A stretch of 10,240 nt of DNA from Pseudoselenomonas ruminantium (lineage in GTDB: Bacteria; Bacillota; Negativicutes; Selenomonadales; Selenomonadaceae): contig DJYL01000043.1 in NCBI GenBank assembly GCA_002448495.1, positions 1-10,240 of the forward strand. The letters are read 5' to 3'. How positions within the stretch are numbered: position 1 is the stretch's first letter; the number at the start of each line of letters is the position of its first letter. The position numbers were made by a program, and so were the translations under genes. Positions 1 to 5,491 of this stretch are shown here, one piece after another. The notes under the pieces were generated by a model. That model searched no databases, was not told the origin of the DNA, and was given only the letters and a program-made list of their open reading frames with translations.

Positions 1-333
1 CATGTAATCGTTGACCGGTGCATAGGCGTTAAGCGGCTTGGTAAAGTCCAGACAGAAGGAAAATATCGCCGTGCCGATGACCACATCACAGGTGTAGCCC
101 TTGCCGAGCAGCCGCCAGGCTGCCATCAACAGCGGAATATTATAGGCAAAGGTCTGCACACCAATGGGCAGATGCGTGAGGTAATAGACAATCATGGCAA
201 TGCCCGTGGCACCGCCCGTCAACAGATGTGAAGGCACCAAAAAAAGATTGATGGACGAGCTGGCAATCAGACAGCCCACCGTAATCCCGACATAGCGCAG
301 CAGGCGGTGTTCCAGCAATTTCAGCTGTATCAT
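1..333 (-). CDS. YitT-family integral membrane protein, N-terminal part (cut by window edge)
   Basis: I translated this from the minus strand. It gives 111 residues from the ATG at 333 and runs open to the window edge. It is rich in hydrophobic segments (about residues 13-33, 40-55, 60-77 and 82-97). Residues 31-52 carry the pattern FLVPSHLLTGGATG followed by IAMIVYYL, which is characteristic of the YitT/DUF161 family of multi-pass membrane proteins. These normally end in a cytoplasmic DUF2179 domain, which would lie outside the window. The family's transported substrate is not established, so I give no function. The start is set by GGAGGG at 343-348, nine bases upstream, and by an ATGA overlap with the stop of the preceding exported protein. 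That overlap suggests translational coupling as last visible gene of the operon starting at 3628. Family assignment is confident; role is unknown. Confidence 0.85.
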   Translation of the reverse strand, partial: MIQLKLLEHRLLRYVGITVGCLIASSSINLFLVPSHLLTGGATGIAMIVYYLTHLPIGVQTFAYNIPLLMAAWRLLGKGYTCDVVIGTAIFSFCLDFTKPLNAYAPVNDYM

Positions 334-968
334 CTGCCCAGGCCCTCCAAATGTACCTCTTTATCCTGCGGCAGACCGGATACATCAATCACCGCAAAAC
401 CATTATCATCCTCGCTGTCCCCTTCGAGCAGCATCGGGTCGCCTTCCTCTGCCATAACGGCCCGTTCTGCATCATCAAGGGGCAGGCTGCTTATCCGCAA
501 ATCCAATAAATGACCATCATCCCCATCCACCTTTAAGAGCAGCTTCTGATGGGGATGATTTTCCCGATTATAAATCAAATAATTTTCGCCCTCGATAAAC
601 TGTTTCTGCGTTTTGCCATAGACCTTTTCCAGCCAAAACTTCGTAGCCCCCTGCCGCACATTGCTGCGGGCGGTATATTTTTCCATATCCACGGTAAAAT
701 CGACCACCTTGCCTGTGCGTACAGCTACGCTGGCCTCACTGCGGTCTTTATACACATAGGTCTTGACCTTTACCCCCTGCTTGATGACGGTTTTATCGTA
801 GAGCGGCTCGCCCCACTTCGCCTGCAGAACACTTTCGCTGTCGCCAAGCATTACGCCCTTGCAAGAAAAATCCTCATCCACAACACTACCTGCCGCCATA
901 CAGACTGCACTCCACCAGCAGAGCACCAGCATGGTCAAGGAAAGCCAGCGTCCCATATTCTTCACCAT
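330..968 (-). CDS. Exported protein with two BamE/SmpA-like repeats, unknown function
   Basis: This is a 212-residue protein with a clear signal peptide: a basic start, a hydrophobic core at about 9-22, and a likely signal peptidase I cut after CMA (residue 25). I see no convincing lipobox. The mature part seems to hold two similar units. Unit one (about 36-94) starts with GVMLGDSESVLQAKWGEP and ends in a beta-rich stretch (VAVRTGKVVDFTV). Unit two (about 102-161) starts NVRQGATKFWLEKVYGKT and ends LLKVDGDDGHLLDLRI. The G-D-S-x-x-x-L-x-x-x-W-G-x-P rhythm recalls the BamE/SmpA-like fold, but this is by eye and not a secure family call. The C-terminal 50 residues are acidic and probably flexible. 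The start overlaps the aminopeptidase stop by 7 nt, with GGGAGG five bases upstream; the next ATG (residue 5) is too far from that site. Probably periplasmic or at the inner-membrane face. Confidence 0.75.
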   Translation of the reverse strand: MVKNMGRWLSLTMLVLCWWSAVCMAAGSVVDEDFSCKGVMLGDSESVLQAKWGEPLYDKTVIKQGVKVKTYVYKDRSEASVAVRTGKVVDFTVDMEKYTARSNVRQGATKFWLEKVYGKTQKQFIEGENYLIYNRENHPHQKLLLKVDGDDGHLLDLRISSLPLDDAERAVMAEEGDPMLLEGDSEDDNGFAVIDVSGLPQDKEVHLEGLGR

Positions 969-2203
969 AAGTTCCTCCCGAAATTGCCCTGTTCAAAAAT
1001 CTTAATCTTTCGGCCATCGGCAGTCGTGCCGATAATTTCCAAATCACGGGTACCAATCATAAAGTCCTCATGCACCAGCGAATCATTGACGCCATGCCGC
1101 AGAAGCGTCACGCTGTCCATCTTCTCGCCGCCTGCAATGCAGGTCGGATAGGCCTTGCCCAAAGCCAGATGGCAGGAAGCATTTTCATCAAACAGGGTGT
1201 TGTAGAACAAAATCCCGCTCTGGGAAATCGGCGAATCAAAGGGTACCAAGGCCACTTCACCCAAATAACTTGCGCCCTCATCCGTTTCCAGCAGACCTTT
1301 GAGGATTTCCCCGCCTTTTTCCGCCGTGTAATCGACCACTTTGCCGTCCTTGAACGTGAGCTTGAAATTTTCAATGAGATTGCCGTTGTAGTTTAACGGC
1401 TTGGAGGCTGCGACTGTACCGTTCACGCCATCACGCTTAGGCATGCTGTAAACTTCCTCCGTCGGCATATTGGCGGCAAACTCAATGCCCAGTTCCGACT
1501 TTTCTGCACCGCCGGCCCAGATATGCCCCTCCGGCAGTTCAATTTCCAAATCGGTGCCGCCGGCATTCTTATAATGCAGCTTGACGAACTTCTGCTCATT
1601 GAGGAATTTGGCCGCCTTTTGCAGGAAATCAATATGCCTGCGCCACTCGGCTACCGTGTCGATACCTTCGCCAATGCGTACCGTCTTGAAGATGGCCTGC
1701 CAGAGTTTTTCCACCGCTTTTTCAGCCGTATCCTCGGGAAATACCTTCGCAGCCCAGCCCTTGGTCGGCACAGACACCACACACCAGGTATTCTTGTTGC
1801 TCATCAGGCGTTCGCGATACTCTAAGAGCGCCGCGCCCGCCGCCTGATTGGCAAGCTTCAGTTTTTCCGGCTCAATATCGCTGAAAATCTGCGGGTCACG
1901 CGCCGCAATGGACACAAACGCCGCGCCCTGCTCCGCATAGCCCTGATAGAACTTCACCCGCCATTCGGGAAATTCCGTAAAGAGTTCCTTCTTGCCATGC
2001 TCGTAGCGGATATGAGCGGAGAGTTCATCCCCCCAGCTCATGACCACATCATGGGCACCTGCCTTAAAGGCCGCCTCGGAAATCTTGCGGGCAAAGTCCG
2101 CACATTCAATCGGGGAATTGATGACCAGAATCTGGTCTTTCTGGATATTTACCCCGACATTTACCACTAATTCTGCATATTTTTGCAACAGTTCTGCCTG
2201 CAT
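962..2203 (-). CDS. M29 family metalloaminopeptidase (AmpS/PepS/AmpT type)
   Basis: A cytoplasmic two-metal aminopeptidase that removes N-terminal residues from peptides; M29 enzymes usually act broadly on small peptides. The protein is 413 residues, the usual family length. All expected active-site residues are in place: E250 (in TEEVY), E316 (LGEVALVP), H345 (NASCHLALG), Y352, H378 and D380 (HEDFMIG). The spacing and numbering agree with what I recall for characterised members such as AmpT. The N-terminal domain (1 to about 180) is the substrate-channel half and the C-terminal part binds metal. I place the start at the ATG at 2203 rather than the longer frame beginning at 2227, because GGAGG at 2211-2215 sits seven bases before this ATG and the sequence MQAELLQKYA is the typical family N-terminus. 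The start codon shares one base with the dtd stop (TAATG), so the two are coupled. No sign of damage. Confidence 0.95.
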   Translation of the reverse strand: MQAELLQKYAELVVNVGVNIQKDQILVINSPIECADFARKISEAAFKAGAHDVVMSWGDELSAHIRYEHGKKELFTEFPEWRVKFYQGYAEQGAAFVSIAARDPQIFSDIEPEKLKLANQAAGAALLEYRERLMSNKNTWCVVSVPTKGWAAKVFPEDTAEKAVEKLWQAIFKTVRIGEGIDTVAEWRRHIDFLQKAAKFLNEQKFVKLHYKNAGGTDLEIELPEGHIWAGGAEKSELGIEFAANMPTEEVYSMPKRDGVNGTVAASKPLNYNGNLIENFKLTFKDGKVVDYTAEKGGEILKGLLETDEGASYLGEVALVPFDSPISQSGILFYNTLFDENASCHLALGKAYPTCIAGGEKMDSVTLLRHGVNDSLVHEDFMIGTRDLEIIGTTADGRKIKIFEQGNFGRNLW

Positions 2204-2646
2204 TACAAAGCCTCCGTATCGAAACAAAGTGTTACCGGCCCATCATTCACCGATTCCACCTGCATATCCGCACCGAATTCACCATGCTCCACCTTCACGC
2301 CCAAATCGCGCAAATCCTGCATAAATACTTCATATAATTCATTAGCCATAGCCGGCGGCGCCGCATGACTGAAACCGGGGCGGCGTTTTTTGAGATCCGC
2401 ATAGAGCGTGAACTGGGAAATCACCAGCATGGAACCGCCCACCTGCGCGAGATTTAAGTTCATCTTCCCGTCATCATCCGAGAACACCCTTACATGATAT
2501 ATCTTCTCCGCAAGTTTTTTGGCCGACTCCGCATTATCTTCCGGCCCTACACCCAAGAGCACCAAAAAGCCCTGCTCAATCGCGCCATTCACTTTGCCTT
2601 CGATTTCTACACTCGCGGATTTTACCCGCGTCACTACTGCCCGCAC
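2203..2646 (-). CDS. dtd: D-aminoacyl-tRNA deacylase
   Basis: Dtd hydrolyses D-amino acids mischarged onto tRNA (e.g. D-Tyr-tRNA) and so acts as a chirality proofreader in the cytoplasm. The protein is 147 residues, near the roughly 145 of E. coli Dtd. Both active-site signatures are present: SQFTLYAD at 77-84 and the Gly-cisPro motif in NDGPVT at 134-139. The N-terminus, RAVVTRVKSASVEIEG, matches the family when the GTG at 2646 is used as start. AGGAG at 2654-2658 lies seven bases upstream of that GTG. The frame stays open upstream to 2748, but that extension is only the out-of-frame tail of the hydrolase gene. It lies 13 nt after the hydrolase stop and overlaps the aminopeptidase start by one base, so it sits in the middle of an operon. 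In many Firmicutes dtd follows relA; here it does not. Confidence 0.96.
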   Translation of the reverse strand: MRAVVTRVKSASVEIEGKVNGAIEQGFLVLLGVGPEDNAESAKKLAEKIYHVRVFSDDDGKMNLNLAQVGGSMLVISQFTLYADLKKRRPGFSHAAPPAMANELYEVFMQDLRDLGVKVEHGEFGADMQVESVNDGPVTLCFDTEAL

Positions 2647-2659
2647 GTTTTCACTCCTC

Positions 2660-3628
2660 TTACTGCATATAGGGTGCCGTAAACTCCTGCACCGTCTTGA
2701 AATATAGTTTCTCATCCTTCTGACAAGCCACGCCATGCACCGCATCATGGATTAACAGCAGACTCTTATCCGGCGCTTTCGCCACCCGGTAAAGCTGCTC
2801 GGCCATAGCCGGTGGCACCAAAGCATCCCGCGTGCCATGAATAAAGAGAATGGGCACCTTGGAATGCATCACCGCCACCTCCGGCACCGCCTGATTCAGA
2901 CTGAAGCCCGCCACCTGCTGACACCGCCAGTCCAAAAGATTCATGGCGGGGAAAGCCGGCAGCCCCAACGACTCATGTATCTGATGCACGAGTAAATCAA
3001 AAGCGCTGGTGTAGCCGCTTTCTTCCACGCAAGCTGCTACATTCTTCGGCAAATCCTCATCATCACAGGCCATCATCACCGTGGCTGCGCCCATGGACAC
3101 GCCATGCAGGATAATCTTGGCCTGCGGATAGTAAAGGGCAATCCGCTTGGCCCAATCCACCATATCCTCGCTCTCCCGATAGCCCATGGTCAGATAGCGG
3201 CCCTCACTCTTGCCTGCCGCCCGCAGGTCAGGGGTCAGCACGTGATAGCCCATCCGCAGATAGTGGGTTGCTATATAATAGGAATTTTCCTGCGTACCCC
3301 CGTAGCCATGCGCTACGATTACCCATTTTTTCGCACCGTTATCCTCATCGGGATAAAAATGCGTAGCCTTTAACACCAGATTGTCCCGCGAAGTCAGCGT
3401 CCATTCCTCATTCGTATAATCCGGCTTATCATAATGGCGCGCCTCCGGCGGCATGAGCAAAGCAAACGCCCTGGGCGGTTCCTGCGGATTATCCACCGTC
3501 CCCCGCTCCAAGCCAAAGTGCACCGCATAATTGCCAACAAAATATCCTATCCCCATGATAAAGGCCGCAGCCACAGCCGCCGCAGTAAGGACAGCCGTCA
3601 GGAGACAGGATAAAAACATCTTGTGCAT
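2660..3628 (-). CDS. Membrane-anchored alpha/beta hydrolase (serine hydrolase)
   Basis: This is a 322-residue protein with one N-terminal hydrophobic segment (about 5-32) that could be a signal anchor, followed by an alpha/beta-hydrolase domain. The visible catalytic set is: oxyanion-loop HGYGG (107-111), nucleophile S178 in GVSMGA, D268 in HGTRDALVP, and H298 in AVHGVA. The layout resembles the YqkD/YfhR-like group of 'alpha/beta fold hydrolases' with a leader helix; members are usually of unknown substrate, so I claim only esterase/peptidase-like chemistry. The catalytic domain would sit outside the cytoplasmic membrane if the anchor inserts N-in. The start at ATG 3628 has AAAGGTGA just upstream. 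It is the first gene of the operon with dtd and the aminopeptidase. Its leader contains a long hairpin that covers this ribosome site (see separate entry). Confidence 0.88.
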   Translation of the reverse strand: MHKMFLSCLLTAVLTAAAVAAAFIMGIGYFVGNYAVHFGLERGTVDNPQEPPRAFALLMPPEARHYDKPDYTNEEWTLTSRDNLVLKATHFYPDEDNGAKKWVIVAHGYGGTQENSYYIATHYLRMGYHVLTPDLRAAGKSEGRYLTMGYRESEDMVDWAKRIALYYPQAKIILHGVSMGAATVMMACDDEDLPKNVAACVEESGYTSAFDLLVHQIHESLGLPAFPAMNLLDWRCQQVAGFSLNQAVPEVAVMHSKVPILFIHGTRDALVPPAMAEQLYRVAKAPDKSLLLIHDAVHGVACQKDEKLYFKTVQEFTAPYMQ

Positions 3629-3673
3629 GTAATCACCTTTCTACTGCTTGCCTAAAAACAAAGATGATTACAT
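3627..3673 (-). promoter_or_regulatory. Leader stem-loop covering the hydrolase ribosome site and start codon
   Basis: On the transcript strand the arm at 3673-3660 (AUGUAAUCAUCUUU) can pair with the arm at 3640-3627 (AAAGGUGAUUACAU). That is 14 consecutive pairs with a single U-G wobble and a 19-nt loop. The 3' arm contains the Shine-Dalgarno AAAGGUGA and the first two bases of the AUG at 3628. A folded leader would therefore block translation of the hydrolase. There is no U-run after it, so it is not a standard terminator. It could alternatively act at DNA level as a spaced dyad bound by a repressor. The pairing is directly visible; regulatory use is inferred. Confidence 0.55.
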
Positions 3674-3704
3674 TTTATCACCGATATGGAATTTTTGCTA
3701 TCCC

Positions 3705-3932
3705 TTAATGGGGTAAAGTATTGCCGTCCATCTCTCCCAATATCTGCGCCAACACCCTGTAGTCTAAGTATTGAATCCCTTCCATGCCCTGATGTATCTT
3801 ATCCGCGAGGTCACTGCCATAATAGATTTCCATCGCCTTTTCCAATGGTACCGACCTGTCTACAGCTATCTGGGCAATGATTCTCTCTTCCAGCTTTTCC
3901 TGATATACCTGTTCCAAAACATTATCATCCAT
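3705..3932 (-). CDS. Small helical protein of the DUF3791/DUF3990 cassette, unknown function
   Basis: This is a 75-residue soluble, probably all-helical protein. Residues 5-35 are strongly charged and amphipathic, followed by a distinctive block EIYYGSDLADKIHQG (about 36-50) and GIQYLDYRVLAQIL (about 52-65). I do not know a named family for it. I recall similar short proteins with a central 'YYxS...I..G' block and a 'YLD.. YLA..' tail beside DUF3990 genes in other Firmicutes, which is memory, not a search result. It starts 3 nt after the DUF3990 stop, and its ribosome site (GAGG at 3941-3944, eight bases from the ATG) lies inside the end of that gene. It is therefore almost certainly co-translated with it. 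By position and size it could be an antitoxin, immunity partner or accessory subunit. No transmembrane segment or signal peptide is visible. It ends about 77 bases before the hydrolase start with no terminator in between. Confidence 0.75.
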   Translation of the reverse strand: MDDNVLEQVYQEKLEERIIAQIAVDRSVPLEKAMEIYYGSDLADKIHQGMEGIQYLDYRVLAQILGEMDGNTLPH

Positions 3933-3935
3933 GGC

Positions 3936-4415
3936 TCACACCTCAAAATAAGAATCATAGGTCAGCATCTGCTCTATAGCCTTCTGCGTTATGAAAGCTG
4001 TCTGGTCATAATTGGGATATGCCCTTATTTCCTTTAAGGCTCTGTCCTTGTCCCAAATCCCCGTACGATACAAGTCAACTACCCGGAACACCTTGTCATT
4101 GGCTACCTTGCCGGAAATCAAATCATACTCTCTGTATTCCATGTCCCCATCCCGACAACGGCAGATAAAATCTATCCATTCCTGCATATCCTTGGGAAAA
4201 GTTTTATGCTTCAATGCTCCGATATCATCAGCCATTCTATAACAGTTCACGATAGCCGTTTTATCTTTCTGCAACCCAGCCTTACGTCTGGCCCATCGTA
4301 TGGCCTGTTCCTTAACCGTGGTCACATAGAAGCCTTGTCCGAAGTCAAGCAGCCGGTAAGAGTGGAGTACATCCGGCTCTTTGATTATCTCTGTGGAACC
4401 ATGATAGACAATCAC
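3936..4415 (-). CDS. DUF3990 protein, ADP-ribosyltransferase-like
   Basis: This 159-residue protein matches my memory of the DUF3990 family: it starts IVYHGS, then has LDFGQGFYVTT, a middle SGKVANDKVFRVVDLY, and a tail YDQTAFITQKAIEQML. DUF3990 is grouped with the ADP-ribosyltransferase fold. Residues that fit an H-Y-x type NAD site are H5 (YHGS) and Y30 (GQGFYVTT); Q138 (in YDQTAFIT) is a possible third-motif residue. Assigning them as catalytic is an inference. The target is unknown: protein, nucleic acid or a small molecule. The start is a GTG at 4415, which overlaps the DUF3791 stop as GTGA, and a G-rich ribosome site (GGGGGTGA) sits about four bases upstream of it. No later ATG keeps the YHGS strand. 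The gene is sandwiched between two small partner genes with overlap or near-overlap on both sides, typical of a toxin-antitoxin or effector-immunity unit. Confidence 0.85.
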   Translation of the reverse strand: MIVYHGSTEIIKEPDVLHSYRLLDFGQGFYVTTVKEQAIRWARRKAGLQKDKTAIVNCYRMADDIGALKHKTFPKDMQEWIDFICRCRDGDMEYREYDLISGKVANDKVFRVVDLYRTGIWDKDRALKEIRAYPNYDQTAFITQKAIEQMLTYDSYFEV

Positions 4416-4627
4416 ACCGTCACCCCCCGTATCCGCAGATATTCCTTAATATCATCCACCAGATAGCCGCTGCCTTGAGTATGGAGAATATCATAGTGAG
4501 GCACCAGATATTCATTTATACAACCAGTTTCCTGTAATTTATGGTAGACCTGCTTGGGGGAGAGATTCCACTTGTTGGCGCAAGCGTGGATCATATAAAC
4601 TACAAATTCCATCGTTTCCTGATTCAT
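4412..4627 (-). CDS. DUF3791 protein, first gene of the cassette
   Basis: This is a 71-residue protein with the DUF3791 layout. A helix MEFVVYMIHACANKW is followed by a short helix-turn (LSPKQVYHKLQETG), then EYLVPHYDILHTQG and a final helix VDDIKEYLRIRGV. The YDILHT block around residues 43-48 is the most family-like part. The 'LSPKQVYHKL' segment could act like a small DNA- or protein-binding turn, but no function is established for the family. The start is ATG 4627 and not the in-frame GTG at 4633, because GAGG at 4636-4639 is eight bases from the ATG and only two from the GTG. The stop overlaps the DUF3990 start (GTGA), so the two proteins are coupled. As the first small gene before an ADP-ribosyltransferase-like gene, it occupies the slot often used by antitoxins. 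That role is inference only. Confidence 0.85.
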   Translation of the reverse strand: MNQETMEFVVYMIHACANKWNLSPKQVYHKLQETGCINEYLVPHYDILHTQGSGYLVDDIKEYLRIRGVTV

Positions 4628-4729
4628 GGTCACAACCTCATTTTCATAGCTAATTTACAATGGGTCTATATACTTTCACATTAATTCATATTATTCGTTG
4701 TTATGCCTACTTAATTTCAAATCTGGACG

Positions 4730-4746
4730 TTTGCAGAATTTGCAAA
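4730..4746. repeat. Short dyad TTTGCA-N5-TGCAAA, possible operator
   Basis: A perfect 6-bp inverted repeat with a 5-bp spacer (TTTGCA gaatt TGCAAA). It starts a few bases downstream of the TATAAT at 4757-4752 in the direction of transcription, which is a classic operator position. In an AT-rich stretch a dyad this short can arise by chance, so the regulatory reading is only tentative. Confidence 0.3.
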
Positions 4747-4751
4747 ATCCG

Positions 4752-4757
4752 ATTATA
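4752..4757 (-). promoter_or_regulatory. Candidate -10 box (TATAAT) nearest the DUF3791 cassette
   Basis: A perfect TATAAT on the minus strand about 125 bases before the DUF3791 start. No convincing TTGACA-like box lies 16-18 bases upstream, and there is no TG extension. It is supported only by the hexamer and by the absence of a gene. A dyad lies six bases after it, where a repressor could act. Confidence 0.3.
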
Positions 4758-4851
4758 CTCATTCAGTAAATTTTATCCTGTTCTCTTTGCCCCTTGCGCC
4801 ATCCCACACTCATAAATACATTCGATTAAATTGCATTTTCCTTCTGCCTAG

Positions 4852-4860
4852 ATTATACCA
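4852..4860 (-). promoter_or_regulatory. Candidate extended -10 promoter (TGGTATAAT) upstream of the cassette
   Basis: The minus strand reads TGGTATAAT, i.e. a perfect -10 hexamer with the TG-n extension that can replace a good -35 box. The hexamer 17 bases upstream (TTTATG, 4880-4875) is poor. It lies 62 bases after the recombinase stop and points towards DUF3791. Of the two boxes in this stretch this one looks the stronger. Confidence 0.4.
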
Positions 4861-4918
4861 CAAACCTTCAACTCCATAAAGTTTCACTCCAAAACCGTAT
4901 TTCCCTAAATCCCTGCCT

Positions 4919-5368
4919 CTAACGGCCCTTCCATGAATTCAGATATGATGTAGTCCTTTGAATATTCATTTCCCGTTCCTGCTGTGCAACATAGGAAAAA
5001 ATCTGTATCACCAGATTAGAAATCAACTTGCTGGTTATGTCACTGACCGCTTTGGCTCTTGTATCCACCAAAGGTAAATCCAGAACAACCAATGCTACAT
5101 CTTTTTTTCGTGTTATAATATCCAACTGCTCAATCATTTCCTCATAGTTACGCCCCAACCTATCCAAACTCTTAACCACTAAGGTATCCCCCTGTTTTAG
5201 CTTATCTAGTAATTGATTGTATGCTGGCCTGTCAAATGTCCTGCCGCTTTGCTTGTCCGCAAAGACACATTCCTTTGGTACGCCAAACTTTTCCATAGCC
5301 AGCCATTGCCGATCCTCCTTTTGTGCTAATGTCGATACACGAATGTAGCCATAAATCCGATTTCCCAT
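4919..5368 (-). pseudogene. Serine recombinase (resolvase/invertase) truncated after the catalytic domain
   Basis: This 149-residue protein is a small serine recombinase of the Hin/Tn3-resolvase superfamily, of the common Firmicute 'IYGYIRVST' type. The catalytic domain is intact: R10 and nucleophile S12 (GYIRVST), R47 (FDRPAY), and D69, R70 and R73 (KSLDRLGRN). These follow gamma-delta resolvase numbering shifted by two. The long dimer helix up to VAQQERE (about 117-133) is also present. After that the expected QRQ.EGI..AK.RG..FGRP linker and helix-turn-helix are missing; the frame ends in TTSYLNSWKGR and a stop. Relatives are about 185-200 residues, so the DNA-binding domain is lost and site-specific recombination is unlikely. 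I chose ATG 5368 because GGGAGG at 5378-5383 fits it (nine bases); the TTG at 5377 and ATG at 5374 are too close. It is probably a remnant of an acquired element, although the promoter and ribosome site still look sound. Confidence 0.8.
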
Positions 5369-5401
5369 AGTCATCAACCTCCCTCAACAGTTAATCCCAT
5401 A

Positions 5402-5410
5402 ATTGTATCA
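5402..5410 (-). promoter_or_regulatory. Candidate extended -10 promoter for the recombinase
   Basis: The minus strand reads TGATACAAT (TG-n plus TACAAT). This places the transcript start about 25-30 bases before the ATG at 5368. The -35 region (TTTGAT, 16 bases upstream) is weak and overlaps the T-run of the terminator of the preceding gene. Plausible but not strong. Confidence 0.4.
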
Positions 5411-5425
5411 TCGATTTTACCGCAT

Positions 5426-5465
5426 CAAAAAAGCCCATAACACGATATTCCCTTGCTATGGGCTT
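5426..5465 (-). terminator. Rho-independent terminator after the exported-protein operon
   Basis: On the minus strand the stem AAGCCCATA (5465-5457) pairs perfectly with TATGGGCTT (5439-5431) across a 17-base loop, and the stem runs directly into six Ts (5432-5427). It starts 26 bases after the stop of the 264-aa exported protein, which is ideal spacing. It separates that operon from the recombinase. Confidence 0.85.
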
Positions 5466-5491
5466 ATACTCTTACATATGAGATTTTCACT

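Larger units (their letters stand above)
4628..4918. other. AT-rich non-coding stretch between cassette and recombinase
   Basis: About 290 bases with no supported gene and an AT content clearly above that of the flanking housekeeping genes. On the minus strand it contains two TATAAT boxes exactly 100 bases apart (4857-4852 and 4757-4752) and a small dyad at 4730-4746. It would give the cassette a leader of roughly 100 to 220 bases. I looked for a continuation of the broken recombinase here. In other frames there are only short open pieces with stops and no recognisable helix-turn-helix domain. No hairpin followed by a T-run was seen after the recombinase stop, so read-through from the recombinase into the cassette is possible. 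Confidence 0.5.

Noticed and set aside
140..388. An 82-codon minus-strand frame overlapping the yitT and exported-protein genes
   Set aside because: It is out of frame with the YitT start, which has the better ribosome site and clear family motifs; the product is Cys/His-rich noise.
549..1151. A 200-codon plus-strand open frame opposite the exported protein and the aminopeptidase end
   Set aside because: It crosses the ends of two well-supported minus-strand genes, and no promoter or ribosome site is seen before it.
2204..2227. Longer aminopeptidase start (ATG 2227, eight extra residues)
   Set aside because: It would lie before its own ribosome site (GGAGG 2211-2215) and within the end of dtd; the MQAELLQ start fits family and spacing.
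3705..3720. Terminator after the small cassette protein (CCC-ATTAA-GGG)
   Set aside because: Only three pairs and no T-run after it; too weak to call. Read-through into the hydrolase operon stays possible.
4750..4918. A frameshifted continuation of the recombinase carrying the helix-turn-helix
   Set aside because: Reading the other two frames gives short pieces with early stops and no recognisable linker or GRP-type motif, so I do not claim a simple one-base frameshift.
4619..5410. Invertible segment controlled by the recombinase
   Set aside because: I looked for long inverted repeats around the recombinase and cassette and found only the 6-bp dyad; with the DNA-binding domain missing there is no support for an inversion switch.
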